Positions 27,975 through 39,644 are shown, counted from the stretch's first letter. The stretch: 64,000 bases of DNA from Albitalea sp966211955 (GCA_966211955.1 CBIHOF010000002.1:124001-188000); one strand, 5' to 3'. Translations and numbers: made by a program. The notes: generated by a model from the letters alone, not told the origin.

Positions 27975-28706
27975 GTGCATCATTCCCTGATCGACAACGC
28001 GCCCTCGACACGCGCGAGAAGCTCGACACTCGCCGCCCGATTGCTGACCACTCGCGATCTTCCTCAGCTCGAGGCGCTCGAACACGACAAATGGACTGAC
28101 GAGCAGGCGGCGTCGCGGGCACAGATGGCCGAGCGCCTGGAGACGCATCCCGAGCTTTGCGTCGGTGCGTTTTGCGTGCGCAGCGGGCAGCTCATGGCGT
28201 CTCTCTTCATGAAGCCCACGTCGCCCGATTTCTGGAAGCATGCGAAGACCTGGGAAGACTGCGTCGAGGCGGCCACGCCGCTGCGAACGTCGTCGCTGTT
28301 CGGCATCAGCCTGAGCAGCCGCTCGCCCGCCGGCGTCTCGGCGATCCTGGAATTCTTCTGGCCCCGTGCCCTGATCGACGGTTGGCGAGACATCTACCTC
28401 GGCTCGCCCGTGCCGGGTTGGATGTCGTGGCGTGCTGGCAACCCGCGGCGTGGGATCACCCACTACGTGCGCCAACGCCGAGCCCCGGGCGTGCCGCTCG
28501 ACCCGCAACTGCGCTATTACTTTTCGCGCGGCTTCCGGGAAATGATCTGTGTGAAGCGAAATTACTTTCCGCATCACCGCTCGCAGGATCATGGCGTGAT
28601 CCTGCGAGGCGTCGTGCCCTTGTCCTCGCTCGCGCCGGTATGGCGTGCGTTGCCACCGGCGCTCACCTGCGGCATCACGCGACGGCTGGCGTCGGCGTGG
28701 CTGTGA
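27975..28706 (+). CDS. GNAT-like acyltransferase of unknown substrate
   Basis: 243 residues. The N-terminal part 'ARLLTTRDLPQLEALEHDKWTDEQAASRAQMAERLETHPELCVGAF' looks like the first half of a GNAT acetyltransferase, and 'FSRGFREMICVKRNYFPHHRSQDHG' resembles the C-terminal GNAT strand and helix. The central acetyl-CoA loop is not canonical. The start is a GTG at 27975 with AGG upstream. It overlaps the next gene by GTGA, so the two form a unit. Assignment is by pattern only. Confidence 0.6.
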   Translation: MHHSLIDNAPSTRARSSTLAARLLTTRDLPQLEALEHDKWTDEQAASRAQMAERLETHPELCVGAFCVRSGQLMASLFMKPTSPDFWKHAKTWEDCVEAATPLRTSSLFGISLSSRSPAGVSAILEFFWPRALIDGWRDIYLGSPVPGWMSWRAGNPRRGITHYVRQRRAPGVPLDPQLRYYFSRGFREMICVKRNYFPHHRSQDHGVILRGVVPLSSLAPVWRALPPALTCGITRRLASAWL

Positions 28707-29440
28707 CGCCGTCGATGCCATCCGTTGGCGTTCCGCCCTGGAACGGGAACCTCGTGCGCAGTCGCCTGTTCGATGGCATCTCGCTCTTGCTTCCGGCGGC
28801 GGAGTCGTTCCTGATCGCCACGCTCGAAGAATGGCTGGCGCAGTTCGATCACCAGCTGGATGCGCATGCGCGCGAGGAGGTCCGGCGCTTCCTGCGCGAG
28901 GAGCGGGCTCACCAGAACGTGCATCGCCGATACAACGACGCGCTGGTGGCCCGCATGCCGTCGGCGCGCGAAGTTGCCGAGCGCGCCAGCCGCGCCGCCG
29001 ACGATCTCGCAACGCTCGAGCTTCCGACCCGCCTCGCGATGGCGGCCGCGTTCGAACACCTCACGGCCGTTCTGTCCGCCGAGATACTGCAGCGCGCCTT
29101 CCTGCTTTCAGCGCCGGCCTCGACCGAAGGCCGGATGTGGCGCTGGCATGCACGCGAGGAGCTCGGCCACAGCGACGTCGCGATCGACGCCGTGATGCAC
29201 ATGGGCATCGGGCGCGGCCGACGAAGCCTGGCCTACATGCTGGCCAGCGCCTATCTGCTCTTCGACGTCTTGCGCCTGTGGATCGCGCTGTGCCGGTGCG
29301 ACGTCGCCGCGGGTGCGAAGCGTTGGCGGCTCGCGGCGCAGGCGGCGGGCTTCGCGCTCGGTGCGGTGCCGACCGTGCTGCGTCTGGCGCTTGGCTGGGT
29401 GGGCTATCTGATGCCTGGGCGGCGCTCGTTCACGCGCTAG
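28703..29440 (+). CDS. PF10118-type predicted metal-dependent hydrolase
   Basis: About 245 residues, mostly helical, with the metal-ligand pattern of the PF10118 family: 'EEVRRFLREERAHQNVHRRYND' (ExxxH), 'AAFEHLTAVLSAEILQ' and 'RWHAREELGHSDVAIDAVMHMG' (ExxH). This resembles a ferritin-like di-iron four-helix bundle. C-terminal hydrophobic segments ('LAYMLASAYLLFDVLRLWI' and 'GFALGAVPTVLRLALGWVGYL') suggest membrane association. GTG 28703 overlaps the upstream stop; ATG 28715 is the alternative. Function unknown; a membrane-lipid or fatty-acid modifying di-iron enzyme is one possibility. Confidence 0.78.
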   Translation: MTPSMPSVGVPPWNGNLVRSRLFDGISLLLPAAESFLIATLEEWLAQFDHQLDAHAREEVRRFLREERAHQNVHRRYNDALVARMPSAREVAERASRAADDLATLELPTRLAMAAAFEHLTAVLSAEILQRAFLLSAPASTEGRMWRWHAREELGHSDVAIDAVMHMGIGRGRRSLAYMLASAYLLFDVLRLWIALCRCDVAAGAKRWRLAAQAAGFALGAVPTVLRLALGWVGYLMPGRRSFTR

Positions 29441-29507
29441 GGCCTCGGTTCGATGAGCCGGATGGATCTCTCAAGACCTCGTTGGCGGTAAGCTCGGGCG
29501 CGGCTGC

Positions 29508-29538
29508 TTGACCTTCCCATCATGGGAAGCTTCATCAT
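29508..29538 (+). promoter_or_regulatory. CueR-controlled copA promoter
   Basis: TTGACC (29508-29513) and CATCAT (29533-29538) are 19 bases apart. Across the spacer lies a 17-base palindrome CTTCCCAT-C-ATGGGAAG (29513-29529). This reproduces the layout of the E. coli copA promoter bound by CueR. cueR itself lies downstream of copA in this window. Confidence 0.88.
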
Positions 29539-29545
29539 GGCAGCC

Positions 29546-32035
<2,490 letters not shown>

Positions 32036-32048
32036 GGAGGCGCACTGC

Positions 32049-32456
32049 ATGAACGTGATGAACATCGGGCAGGCAGCCAAGGCATCGGGCGTGTCGGCCA
32101 AGATGATCCGGCACTACGAGCAGGTGGGTCTCTTCCCGGGCCCGAAGCGGACCGACGCAGGCTACCGCCAATACGGAGATAACGAGGTGCACACGCTGCG
32201 CTTCATCCGCCATGCGCGCGACCTCGGTTTTTCGATCGAGCAGATCGGCGAGCTGCTGGCGTTGTGGAACAACCGGCGGCGATCGAGCCGGCAGGTGAAG
32301 GCGCTCGCGCAGACGCAGATCGACAAGCTCGAGCTCAAGCTGCGCGAGATCGAGGTGATGAAGGCGACGCTCGAGCACCTCGTGCACTGCTGCCATGGGG
32401 ATGACCGGCCGGACTGCCCGATCCTCGCGAGCCTGGCGGAGGAGGCCGGGGCCTGA
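32049..32456 (+). CDS. cueR: Copper-responsive MerR-family regulator CueR
   Basis: 135 residues. The MerR helix-turn-helix 'MNIGQAAKASGVSAKMIRHYEQVGLF' and 'GYRQYGDNEVHTLRFI' precede the dimer helix and the metal loop 'CCHGDDRPDCPIL', where Cys115 and Cys123 are spaced by seven residues as in Cu(I)/Ag(I)-sensing CueR. It should activate the promoter in front of copA and so its own transcription. AGGAGG precedes the ATG. Confidence 0.95.
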   Translation: MNVMNIGQAAKASGVSAKMIRHYEQVGLFPGPKRTDAGYRQYGDNEVHTLRFIRHARDLGFSIEQIGELLALWNNRRRSSRQVKALAQTQIDKLELKLREIEVMKATLEHLVHCCHGDDRPDCPILASLAEEAGA

Positions 32457-32471
32457 ACCGTGCCCTCGCTG

Positions 32472-33935
32472 CTATCGGCTGGCTTTCGTCAACTGCGCCT
32501 CCAGCCGGGCCAGCGTCGGCCGGATGGCATCGCCCATGCGGATCTGCGGATTCGAATATCCGTCCGTCTTGCCGCCCTCGCGTTCGCGCTTGTCGATGAC
32601 GATGCGCGCCGCGGCATGCGCTTTCTCGAAGGACCAGGTGTGCCGCAGCTCTTCGTCGTACATCGCACGGCCGAAGAAGGTGAGCGGCGACCCGCGGCCG
32701 CAGCCGTACGAGGTGTGGTCCGCGTCGGCGGCCGTCATCACGAGGGTGTCGGGCTCGGCCAGCGGCGCGATCCAGCTGCCTGAATAGCAGGCGGAGATGG
32801 AGAGCACGCGATGGCGGATGCCCGCGGCATCGAGCCAGCCGCGCAGCAACCGTGGCGTGACCGAGCCGATCTCCAGCGGCGAGAAGGACGTGGCCAGCAC
32901 GCCATTGCGTGCGCCGTGCGAGGTGAGGTGGATGAAGAGCACGTCCTCGTCGCGGTTCATCACCTGCGCCGCGCGCTGAATGGCGCGCTGCAGGTTCAGC
33001 GGCGTCGCCCACGGCCATTGCGTCGCCGTGCTGGCGTGGTTGACGAGCTGCAAGGTCCGGCCCTTGGCGCCGAAGCGATCCTGCATCACCGAGGCGACCA
33101 TCGCGCTCTCGCGCTTGAACACGTCTTCGTCGGCATAGGGCGCGAAGGTGATGGCGTAGACATCGACGATGCCGGGGCGGCCGGGTTGCAGTGCGGCGAG
33201 CTTGGACTGCAGGAGCTGGGGTTGGCCTTCGAGCAGCTCTTGCGTGAGCCGCAGCGGTTCGGTGGTGTCCTCCTCGTCGGCGCTGGTGTTGGCCTTGGTG
33301 TCTGCCGCGGCGGCGCGAGCCGGGTACCAGTGGCGCCAAGGCTGGAAGAACACATGCAGCGCGATCGAGGCAAGCACGAGCGCAATGACCGCGACGCGAA
33401 GGCGCCATCCGGCGGTCGCGCCGCGCCACATCAGAAGGCCCACCGCGAGACACTGCCACCCGAGGAACACGTACCACGCGGGGCGCATCGTCGTGAGCGC
33501 CGTGCCTCCGCGAACCATCGGCAGGAAGAGCAGCGTGCCCACGAGCAGCAGGAAGAGCGACTGCGAATAGGTCATCGCTGCCAGCGCCAACGGGTCGGTC
33601 GCCTTGCGGTCGTCATCAGGCGCACCATCGCGCACGATCAGCCAGGAGGCGAACAGGCAGATGACCACTTCGAACCAGCCCATGAAGAGCGCCGGCCAGT
33701 AGAAGTTGGCGGGACCCAGGATGTACAGCCGCTCGATGAGCACGCTCAGCACGGCGGGCACGAGCACCAGGCTCGCGACGACCGCCGGCGTCACCTGCAG
33801 ACCGCTCCACGAAGGTCGCATCAGGAACGCGGCCCGAAGCCCTTCGCGCCACCACGCACCCAAGGCACCGCGCTGCGGCGGTGCTTCGTCTCTCATCGTC
33901 AACGCCTCAACAGAAGCGACAGTCTCGTCGGTCAT
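32472..33935 (-). CDS. Membrane-anchored C13 (legumain/caspase-like) cysteine peptidase
   Basis: 487 residues in two parts. The N-terminal half (about 45-200) has five or so membrane helices resembling a Yip1-like domain. The C-terminal half (about 265-485) is a Peptidase_C13 domain with 'VDVYAITFAPYADEDVFKRE', the catalytic His in 'FIHLTSHGARNG' and the catalytic Cys in 'SISACYSGSW', followed by 'MTAADADHTSYGCG'. This is the clan CD caspase-haemoglobinase fold. Bacterial versions are poorly studied. GGGAGG seven bases before ATG 33935 sets the start. It runs convergent to cueR and has no obvious partner. Confidence 0.85.
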   Translation of the reverse strand: MTDETVASVEALTMRDEAPPQRGALGAWWREGLRAAFLMRPSWSGLQVTPAVVASLVLVPAVLSVLIERLYILGPANFYWPALFMGWFEVVICLFASWLIVRDGAPDDDRKATDPLALAAMTYSQSLFLLLVGTLLFLPMVRGGTALTTMRPAWYVFLGWQCLAVGLLMWRGATAGWRLRVAVIALVLASIALHVFFQPWRHWYPARAAAADTKANTSADEEDTTEPLRLTQELLEGQPQLLQSKLAALQPGRPGIVDVYAITFAPYADEDVFKRESAMVASVMQDRFGAKGRTLQLVNHASTATQWPWATPLNLQRAIQRAAQVMNRDEDVLFIHLTSHGARNGVLATSFSPLEIGSVTPRLLRGWLDAAGIRHRVLSISACYSGSWIAPLAEPDTLVMTAADADHTSYGCGRGSPLTFFGRAMYDEELRHTWSFEKAHAAARIVIDKREREGGKTDGYSNPQIRMGDAIRPTLARLEAQLTKASR

Positions 33936-34004
33936 TGGCCGGCCTCCCAGGCCAGCGACTGTAGCGGGTTGGCGTGGCGGCAACGAGGCGGCTTCGTAAC
34001 GCCT

Positions 34005-34373
34005 CTACGCCACCATGAATTGATGGTCGCAGGTGATCCGGCCATCGTCGCCCACTTGAAGGAACTCCAAACCCACGGCCAGCACCTCGCCGGTGGACGG
34101 CTCGATCATTTCCCAGTTGAAAGTGACGACGCCGCGCAGGGACTGCGCATTGCGCTGGGGGCGAAAGAAGTGGCCGGCGTCGCGCACGTTCTTCTCATAG
34201 GCGCCGGTGACGCGGTCCTCGAGTGCGGCGTGGCCTCGAGCCTCGCGGGTGTTGACGTAGTGCGCACCGTCAGGCGCGAAGAGGGACGCGATGGTGGCGC
34301 GGCGGGCGCTGTTATCGGACTCGTTCCAGACGGCGGCATAGCGGTCGGCGAGTTGCTGGGCGTTGGTGGTCAT
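34005..34373 (-). CDS. SnoaL-like/NTF2-fold protein
   Basis: A 122-residue nuclear transport factor 2-type protein: 'QLADRYAAVWNESDNSARRATIASLFAPDGAHYVN' followed by the curved sheet ('VTFNWEMIEPSTGEVLAVGLEFLQVGDDGRI'). Small-molecule binding or isomerisation is usual for the fold. AAGGA sits six bases before ATG 34373; an ATG at 34379 overlaps the stop of the upstream MFS gene. Co-transcribed with that exporter and probably under the divergent AraC regulator. Confidence 0.85.
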   Translation of the reverse strand: MTTNAQQLADRYAAVWNESDNSARRATIASLFAPDGAHYVNTREARGHAALEDRVTGAYEKNVRDAGHFFRPQRNAQSLRGVVTFNWEMIEPSTGEVLAVGLEFLQVGDDGRITCDHQFMVA

Positions 34374-34375
34374 GG

Positions 34376-35860
34376 TCATTCCTTGTGAACGGTGGCTTGG
34401 CTGAAACGCCGGGTGAAGTGTTGGTACAAGGCCGCGACGGCCAGTGCCAGCATGAAGAGATCGATGAGGCTCAGGCGGAAGGCCTGTTGCGCGGCGGTCG
34501 GGCCGGCATGGGTGGCGAGTGCGCCGTAGTACGCGAGGCCGATGAGCGCGACGCCGACCGCGTTGCCCACCTGTTGCACCGTGGCCATCACACCCGAGGC
34601 GACGCCGGCGTGCTGCGCGGGCATTCCGGCGAGCACGGTGGATGCGAGTGGCGCCATCACCATGCCGAGGCCGCAGCCCTGGATCAGCAGCACAGGCAGC
34701 ATCCAGGCGACGGTTTGCGCGTTGATGGCGGGCAACTGCGCCCACAGCCCGGCGTGCCCTGCGGCGAGAACGAGCGCGCCGGTGAAGATGGCGTGGCGGC
34801 CGAGTCGCCTGGCGAACCACGGCGCGGCCATCGAGGTCGCGAAGAAGCCGATGGCGAGCGTCGTGAACACGAGCCCCGATTCGAGCGGCTGCAGTCCGAG
34901 GCCTTGCTGCAGGTACAACGCAAGCACGAAGTACAGCGAGGCGTTGCCGCAGAAGAAGAGCAGCGTCACGCCAAGGCCGAGCACGAAGGGGCGGTGCGCA
35001 AGCAGCGAAGGTGCGACCAGCGGCTGGCCGTCGCGGGCGGCCAGCCTGCGCTGCCAGGTCCAGAAGATTGCCGCGAGGGGTACCGATGCCGCAAGCGAGA
35101 TGAGGCTCCATAGCGGCCACCCTTGCTCGCGGCCGTGCACCAGCGGAAGCACGGCGGCCACGAGCGTCAGCGCGACGAGGGCCATGCCGGCCGGGTCGAG
35201 CTTGCTGCGCCCCAAGGGGATTGCATGCATCGCCGGCAGCACCCGTGGCGTCAGCAGCAGCGCGGCAACGCCAATGGGCAGGTTGATGAGGAAGCAGCTG
35301 CGCCACCCCAGCCCGGCCCAGTCCGCATGGATGAGCAGGCCACCGATGACTTGCCCGCTCGCGGCGGCCAGGCCCAGCGCCAGGCCGTAGGCGGCGAAGG
35401 CGCGGGCGCGCTGCGAACCGGTGTACAGCAGGCCGAGCATCGCCAGCACCTGCGGCTGCAGCAGGGCGCCTGCGATGCCTTGCGCGATGCGTGCGGCGAC
35501 CAGGGTGCCGGCGTTCGGCGCGAGTCCGCAGGCAGCGGACGCGATCGTGAAGAGCGCGACGCCGATGGAGAACAGCCGGCGGCGGCCATGCATGTCGCCG
35601 AGCCTCCCGCCGGTGATGAGCATCGCCGCGTTGGCGAGACCGTATCCGATCACCACGAGCTGCAGCGCGCCTGTGCTGGCGTGCAGGTCGTGCTGGATCG
35701 ACGGGATGGCGACGTTGACGATGAAGAAGTCCAGCACCACCATGAAGGTGCCGCTGAGCAGGACGAGCAGCGGCATCCATCGCCAACGTGCATCGGTGTT
35801 GATGACATCGACTGAGACAGTGCTGCCTGGTGCAGACAGCGTGGCGATGTGCGGTTTCAT
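34376..35860 (-). CDS. MFS transporter, DHA2 family
   Basis: 494 residues with about 14 membrane helices. Helix 1 has 'VVLDFFIVNVAIPSIQ', the loop motif is 'GGRLGDMHGRRRLF', and motif C is 'AAASGQVIGGLL'. This is a typical proton-coupled drug or metabolite exporter of the EmrB type. AAGGAA before ATG 35860 selects the start (an upstream ATG at 35884 overlaps it). It is divergent from an AraC-type regulator and couples to a SnoaL-like gene. Confidence 0.9.
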   Translation of the reverse strand: MKPHIATLSAPGSTVSVDVINTDARWRWMPLLVLLSGTFMVVLDFFIVNVAIPSIQHDLHASTGALQLVVIGYGLANAAMLITGGRLGDMHGRRRLFSIGVALFTIASAACGLAPNAGTLVAARIAQGIAGALLQPQVLAMLGLLYTGSQRARAFAAYGLALGLAAASGQVIGGLLIHADWAGLGWRSCFLINLPIGVAALLLTPRVLPAMHAIPLGRSKLDPAGMALVALTLVAAVLPLVHGREQGWPLWSLISLAASVPLAAIFWTWQRRLAARDGQPLVAPSLLAHRPFVLGLGVTLLFFCGNASLYFVLALYLQQGLGLQPLESGLVFTTLAIGFFATSMAAPWFARRLGRHAIFTGALVLAAGHAGLWAQLPAINAQTVAWMLPVLLIQGCGLGMVMAPLASTVLAGMPAQHAGVASGVMATVQQVGNAVGVALIGLAYYGALATHAGPTAAQQAFRLSLIDLFMLALAVAALYQHFTRRFSQATVHKE

Positions 35861-36012
35861 GGCGTTCCTTCGTGAAGCGGTCATCGACCCAGTGTGGGCA
35901 TCTCATGGATGCCTGGCGATAACCTCCGAGGGAATGCTATGGACGGTGGGCTGGACGCTCAATGCTCGTCACGCTAAAGTTCTTGTCCGATCGTCCAAGA
36001 CTGCAGACGCCC

Positions 36013-36951
36013 ATGGATCCACTCGACGATGTCTTCCTTGCCATGCGCGTGCAGGACGCGCTCTATGCACGGCTCGAAGCCACGGCACCCTGGGGCTTGC
36101 GCACGAGGCACGTGGATGGCACGGCGCGCTTCGGGCTGATCGTGCGCGGCGGCTGCTGGTTGACACTGGACGATGACGCGGACGCACAGCCGCCGGTCGC
36201 GCTGGCTGCGGGCGATTGCTTCGTCATCCCGCATGGCCGGCAGTACACCTTGCGTGATGCGCCGAAGTCGCCGACGGTGAACTGCGTGGATGTCGTGCGG
36301 CAGAACATCGGCGGCGTGGTGCAGCTCGGCGGCGGTGGTGCGCTCACCACCGTCATCAGCGGCTGGTTCAATGTCGATCCGGTCGGCGCCGGCCCCTTGC
36401 TCGACCTGCTGCCGCCACTGCTGCACATCCGCATGGACCAGGGCCGCACGCAACTGCTGCAGTCCACGCTGCACCTGCTCGCGATGGAAACGTCGCAGCG
36501 CGGCCTGGGCTCGGGGGTCGTGGCGAGCCGGCTGGCCGACATCCTCTTCATGCAGGCGGTGCGCGCGCACATCGACACGCTGGATCCGGAGAACGGCACC
36601 GGCTGGCTCGCGGCGCTGTCCGACCGGCGCATCGGCGCAGCGCTCAACCTGCTGCACAAGGACGTGGCGGCGACTTGGACGGTGGAGTCGCTGGCGTCAG
36701 CGGCCGGCATGTCGCGCTCGGCCTTCGCGCTGCGCTTCAAGCACAAGGTGGGACAGTCGCCGCTCGACTACCTCACGCGCTGGCGCATGTTCCGCGCGAG
36801 CCACCTGCTGCGGCACACCGACCGGCCAATGGTGGAGGTGGCGGGCAGCGTGGGCTATGAGTCGGAGGCCGCCTTCAACAAGGCCTTCAAGCGCACCACG
36901 GGCGCGGCACCCGGTGCGTACCGGCGGCAAGCCCAGGGCGCGGCGGCATGA
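36013..36951 (+). CDS. AraC-family transcriptional regulator (Cupin_6 sensor)
   Basis: About 312 residues. Residues 1-180 form an AraC ligand-binding cupin of the PF12852 type ('DPLDDVFLAMRVQDALYARLEATAPWGL', 'LAAGDCFVIPHG'). Residues 215-305 hold the two helix-turn-helix motifs: 'WTVESLASAAGMSRSAFALRFKHKVGQSPLDYLTRWRM' and 'VEVAGSVGYESEAAFNKAFKRTTGAAPGAYRR'. An upstream ATG at 35962 would add 17 residues. It is transcribed away from the MFS gene across a ~150-bp gap, so it probably controls that gene and its own. Confidence 0.9.
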   Translation: MDPLDDVFLAMRVQDALYARLEATAPWGLRTRHVDGTARFGLIVRGGCWLTLDDDADAQPPVALAAGDCFVIPHGRQYTLRDAPKSPTVNCVDVVRQNIGGVVQLGGGGALTTVISGWFNVDPVGAGPLLDLLPPLLHIRMDQGRTQLLQSTLHLLAMETSQRGLGSGVVASRLADILFMQAVRAHIDTLDPENGTGWLAALSDRRIGAALNLLHKDVAATWTVESLASAAGMSRSAFALRFKHKVGQSPLDYLTRWRMFRASHLLRHTDRPMVEVAGSVGYESEAAFNKAFKRTTGAAPGAYRRQAQGAAA

Positions 36952-36966
36952 CGCGGCCGGTGATGG

Positions 36967-37818
36967 CTACGAATGGCTCCAGAAGAGCCACATCACGCCC
37001 GCGCCGACGCTGGTGTTCAGCCGGCTCTTGAAGAGCGGGCTCGAATCGTTTGCAGCGCCCGACAGCGACATCCCGCGGGCGGTGACGAACCAGCTCACGC
37101 CATGGTCGAGCTGGCCCGTCAGCGTCGCGCCGAACTCGGTGCCGAGGTAGCCCGCACGCGCGCGGTAGGCCGGTCGCTCCGCCGTGGCCTGCGCATCGTT
37201 GACGTCGTAGAAATAGCCCTGCAGCCCGCGGCTCGCCCACGTGGGCTCGACGAACCACGTCATCGCCAGGCGGTTCGCACCGCGGAGCGGGATGCGCCAG
37301 CGCAGCTCCGGGTTCAGCGTGAAGCCGTGCGAATCGATGCGCCGGAAGTTGGTCGAGAACATCGAGCGCGCCTTCAGGTGAATCGACACGCCGCTCTCGC
37401 CATGCTGCCAACCGGTATAGACCAGTTGCGGGCCGATGCCGAAGAGGTAGTCCAGGCCCGGCATGCCACGACGCGCTTCGTTGGACTTGGCGTTGAAGGC
37501 GCCGGTGGCGGTGAGGTCGAAGGTCCAGTCGGGCGACGAGAAGACGCGGCCGCGGATGCCGCTCTGGTCGATGTGCACGACCCGGCCCCGGTAGATGAGC
37601 ACGGGCGCCACGAGGCCGCGCACGCGGTAGCGGTCGGAGCCCGGGTAATCCGCGACGCGTCCACCGCCGGCAGCGACGCCGGCTTCCCAGCGCGGGCCGG
37701 CCGATTCCTCGGCCGGCGTGCGGTCGGCGCTGCTGTCGTCCAGCGGCGCTGCCTGGGCGAACGCAGCGCCCGCCGCCAAGAGCCACGTGCAGGACGCGAG
37801 CGTTCGCAAGGTGCACAT
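36967..37818 (-). CDS. MipA/OmpV family outer-membrane protein
   Basis: A 283-residue beta-barrel-type protein with a signal peptide ending 'GAAFAQA'. The mature part starts with 'RWEAGVAAGGGRVADYPGSDRYRVRGLVAPVLIYRG', the hallmark of MipA/OmpV, and continues with alternating aromatic strands, ending 'VGAGVMWLFWSHS'. MipA is a scaffold for murein enzymes in E. coli, but many members are simply outer-membrane proteins. Its ATG overlaps the last base of the upstream MFS stop codon (TGATG), so the two are coupled; an outer-membrane route for the same substrate is possible. Confidence 0.88.
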   Translation of the reverse strand: MCTLRTLASCTWLLAAGAAFAQAAPLDDSSADRTPAEESAGPRWEAGVAAGGGRVADYPGSDRYRVRGLVAPVLIYRGRVVHIDQSGIRGRVFSSPDWTFDLTATGAFNAKSNEARRGMPGLDYLFGIGPQLVYTGWQHGESGVSIHLKARSMFSTNFRRIDSHGFTLNPELRWRIPLRGANRLAMTWFVEPTWASRGLQGYFYDVNDAQATAERPAYRARAGYLGTEFGATLTGQLDHGVSWFVTARGMSLSGAANDSSPLFKSRLNTSVGAGVMWLFWSHS

Positions 37819-39482
37819 CAGTTGAAGAACTTCGACACGCTTTGCAGCGTGCGCCACACACCCCAAGCCAGCGGGATGCCGACGGCTGCCCAGGCCAGCG
37901 CGACCACCAACGGCGAGCTTGCGCCGCCCGTGCCCGCACCGGTGCCGACTTCAGCCGCCAGCGCGCGTTCATGCGCGAGGCGCTTTTCTTCGGCGAGCTC
38001 GGCCTCGGTCATGAACCACTTGTCGGCCACCGGCTTGATCAGCAGGTTGCACACGAGCCCGATGACGAGCATGCCCACGAGGATGTACATCGTCTGGTTG
38101 TAGACCTGCTCGCGCGGAAGCCCCAGACCGAGCTGGTATTCGCGCATGTAGTTCACGACGATGGGCCCGAGGATGCCGGCGGTTGCCCACGCCGTGAGCA
38201 GCCGGCCGTGGATGGCACCCACCATCTGCGTGCCGAACAGGTCGGCGAGATAGGCCGGCACGGTGGCGAAGCCGCCGCCGTACATGCTGAGGATGATGCA
38301 CACCGCGCCCACGAAGAGCAGCTTGTTGCCTGCTGCCGCGCTGCCCGGAATGCTCGCGTACAGCACGCCGCCGAGCACGAAGAACACCACGTAGGTGAGC
38401 TTGCGGCCGAGCTTGTCGGACAGGCTCGCCCAGAAGAAGCGGCCCACGATGTTGAACAGGCTCAGCAGCGCCGCGAAGCCCGCCGCGATGCCGGCGATGG
38501 CCGTGAGCTGCCCCTTGTCAAGTTCGCCGAACTTCTTCGCCACGCCGATCAGGCTGCCGCCGAAGACTTCCTGCAGCATGGGGCTCGCCATGCCGATCAC
38601 GCCGATGCCGGCACTGACGTTCATGCACAGCACCATCCACACCAGCCAGAACTGCGGGATGCCCCAGACTTTCTTCACATGGACGTGGCGCTGCGTGATT
38701 GCACCACTGGCCGCGGCCACCGGCGGCGTCCAGCCGGCGGGCTTCCAGCCGCTGGGTGGCACGCGGTAGCCGAGTGCGCCGCCCATCATGAAGACGAAGT
38801 AGACGATGGCCATGACGATGAAGGTCTGCGCCACGCCCACGCTGGTCGGCGAAGAGAAGTACTTCATCAGTTCGGCCGCGAGCGGAGAGCCGATCATCGC
38901 CCCGCCGCCGAAGCCCATGATGGCCATGCCCGTGGCCATGCCGCGCTTGTCCGGGAACCACTTGATAAGCGTCGACACCGGCGAGATGTAGCCGAGCCCG
39001 AGGCCGATGCCGCCGATCACGCCGGAACCCAGCCACAACAGCCACAGCTGATGGATGTTGACGCCGACGGCCGAGATGAGCAGGCCGCCGCACCAGCACA
39101 CCGCCGACACCACCCCTGCCTTGCGGGGGCCGACGTGTTCGAGCCATCCGCCCCACAGCGCTGCAGAGAAACCCAGCACCACGAAGAAGAGCATGAACAT
39201 CACGCCCAGGCTGGCGATGCGCCAATCGCAGTCCGAGGCGAAGAGCTCGGTGAAGAGACTCATGTCCTTGGAACATGCCCGTGCCGCCGTGACGCCCAGC
39301 GCCTTCGATAGCGGCAGCCAGAACACCGAGAACCCGTACGCCATGCCGATGCACAGGTGAATCGCCAAAGCCGCCGGAGGCACCAGCCAGCGGTTGAAAC
39401 CCGCCGACGCGATGGTGCGCTCCTTGTCCAGCCAGCCGGCCCCACCGGCCGACCCTCCAACTCCGTCCAGAACCGCCGACAT
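37818..39482 (-). CDS. OFA-type MFS carrier (oxalate/formate antiporter family)
   Basis: 554 residues with 12 membrane helices. Family features: 'AIHLCIGMAYGFSVFWLPLSKALG', 'LGYISPVSTLIKWFPDKRGMATGMAIMGFGGGAMIG', 'FNIVGRFFWASLSDKLGRK' and 'MYGGGFATVPAYLADLFG'. Relatives move oxalate/formate, pyruvate, lactate or other monocarboxylates. A long insert near residue 85 ('ACSKDMSLFTELFASDCDW') and the C-terminal extra helix are typical of the longer subgroup. AAGGAG precedes ATG 39482. Substrate cannot be told from sequence. Confidence 0.9.
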   Translation of the reverse strand: MSAVLDGVGGSAGGAGWLDKERTIASAGFNRWLVPPAALAIHLCIGMAYGFSVFWLPLSKALGVTAARACSKDMSLFTELFASDCDWRIASLGVMFMLFFVVLGFSAALWGGWLEHVGPRKAGVVSAVCWCGGLLISAVGVNIHQLWLLWLGSGVIGGIGLGLGYISPVSTLIKWFPDKRGMATGMAIMGFGGGAMIGSPLAAELMKYFSSPTSVGVAQTFIVMAIVYFVFMMGGALGYRVPPSGWKPAGWTPPVAAASGAITQRHVHVKKVWGIPQFWLVWMVLCMNVSAGIGVIGMASPMLQEVFGGSLIGVAKKFGELDKGQLTAIAGIAAGFAALLSLFNIVGRFFWASLSDKLGRKLTYVVFFVLGGVLYASIPGSAAAGNKLLFVGAVCIILSMYGGGFATVPAYLADLFGTQMVGAIHGRLLTAWATAGILGPIVVNYMREYQLGLGLPREQVYNQTMYILVGMLVIGLVCNLLIKPVADKWFMTEAELAEEKRLAHERALAAEVGTGAGTGGASSPLVVALAWAAVGIPLAWGVWRTLQSVSKFFN

Positions 39483-39644
39483 TTTTGCTCCTTGTTGTGT
39501 GCGCGCATTGAGGGATGCGCGCGCGGGAGTGTCGGCAAAAGTTGGCGGCCAGTCCAAATGTTTTTGCGCTTTCGCGCGATGTTCGCGTGCGGCTTCGGGT
39601 TTGCCCGTGGCCGCCACGTCAAATTGGTGCCAAGCCGCCTGCGC

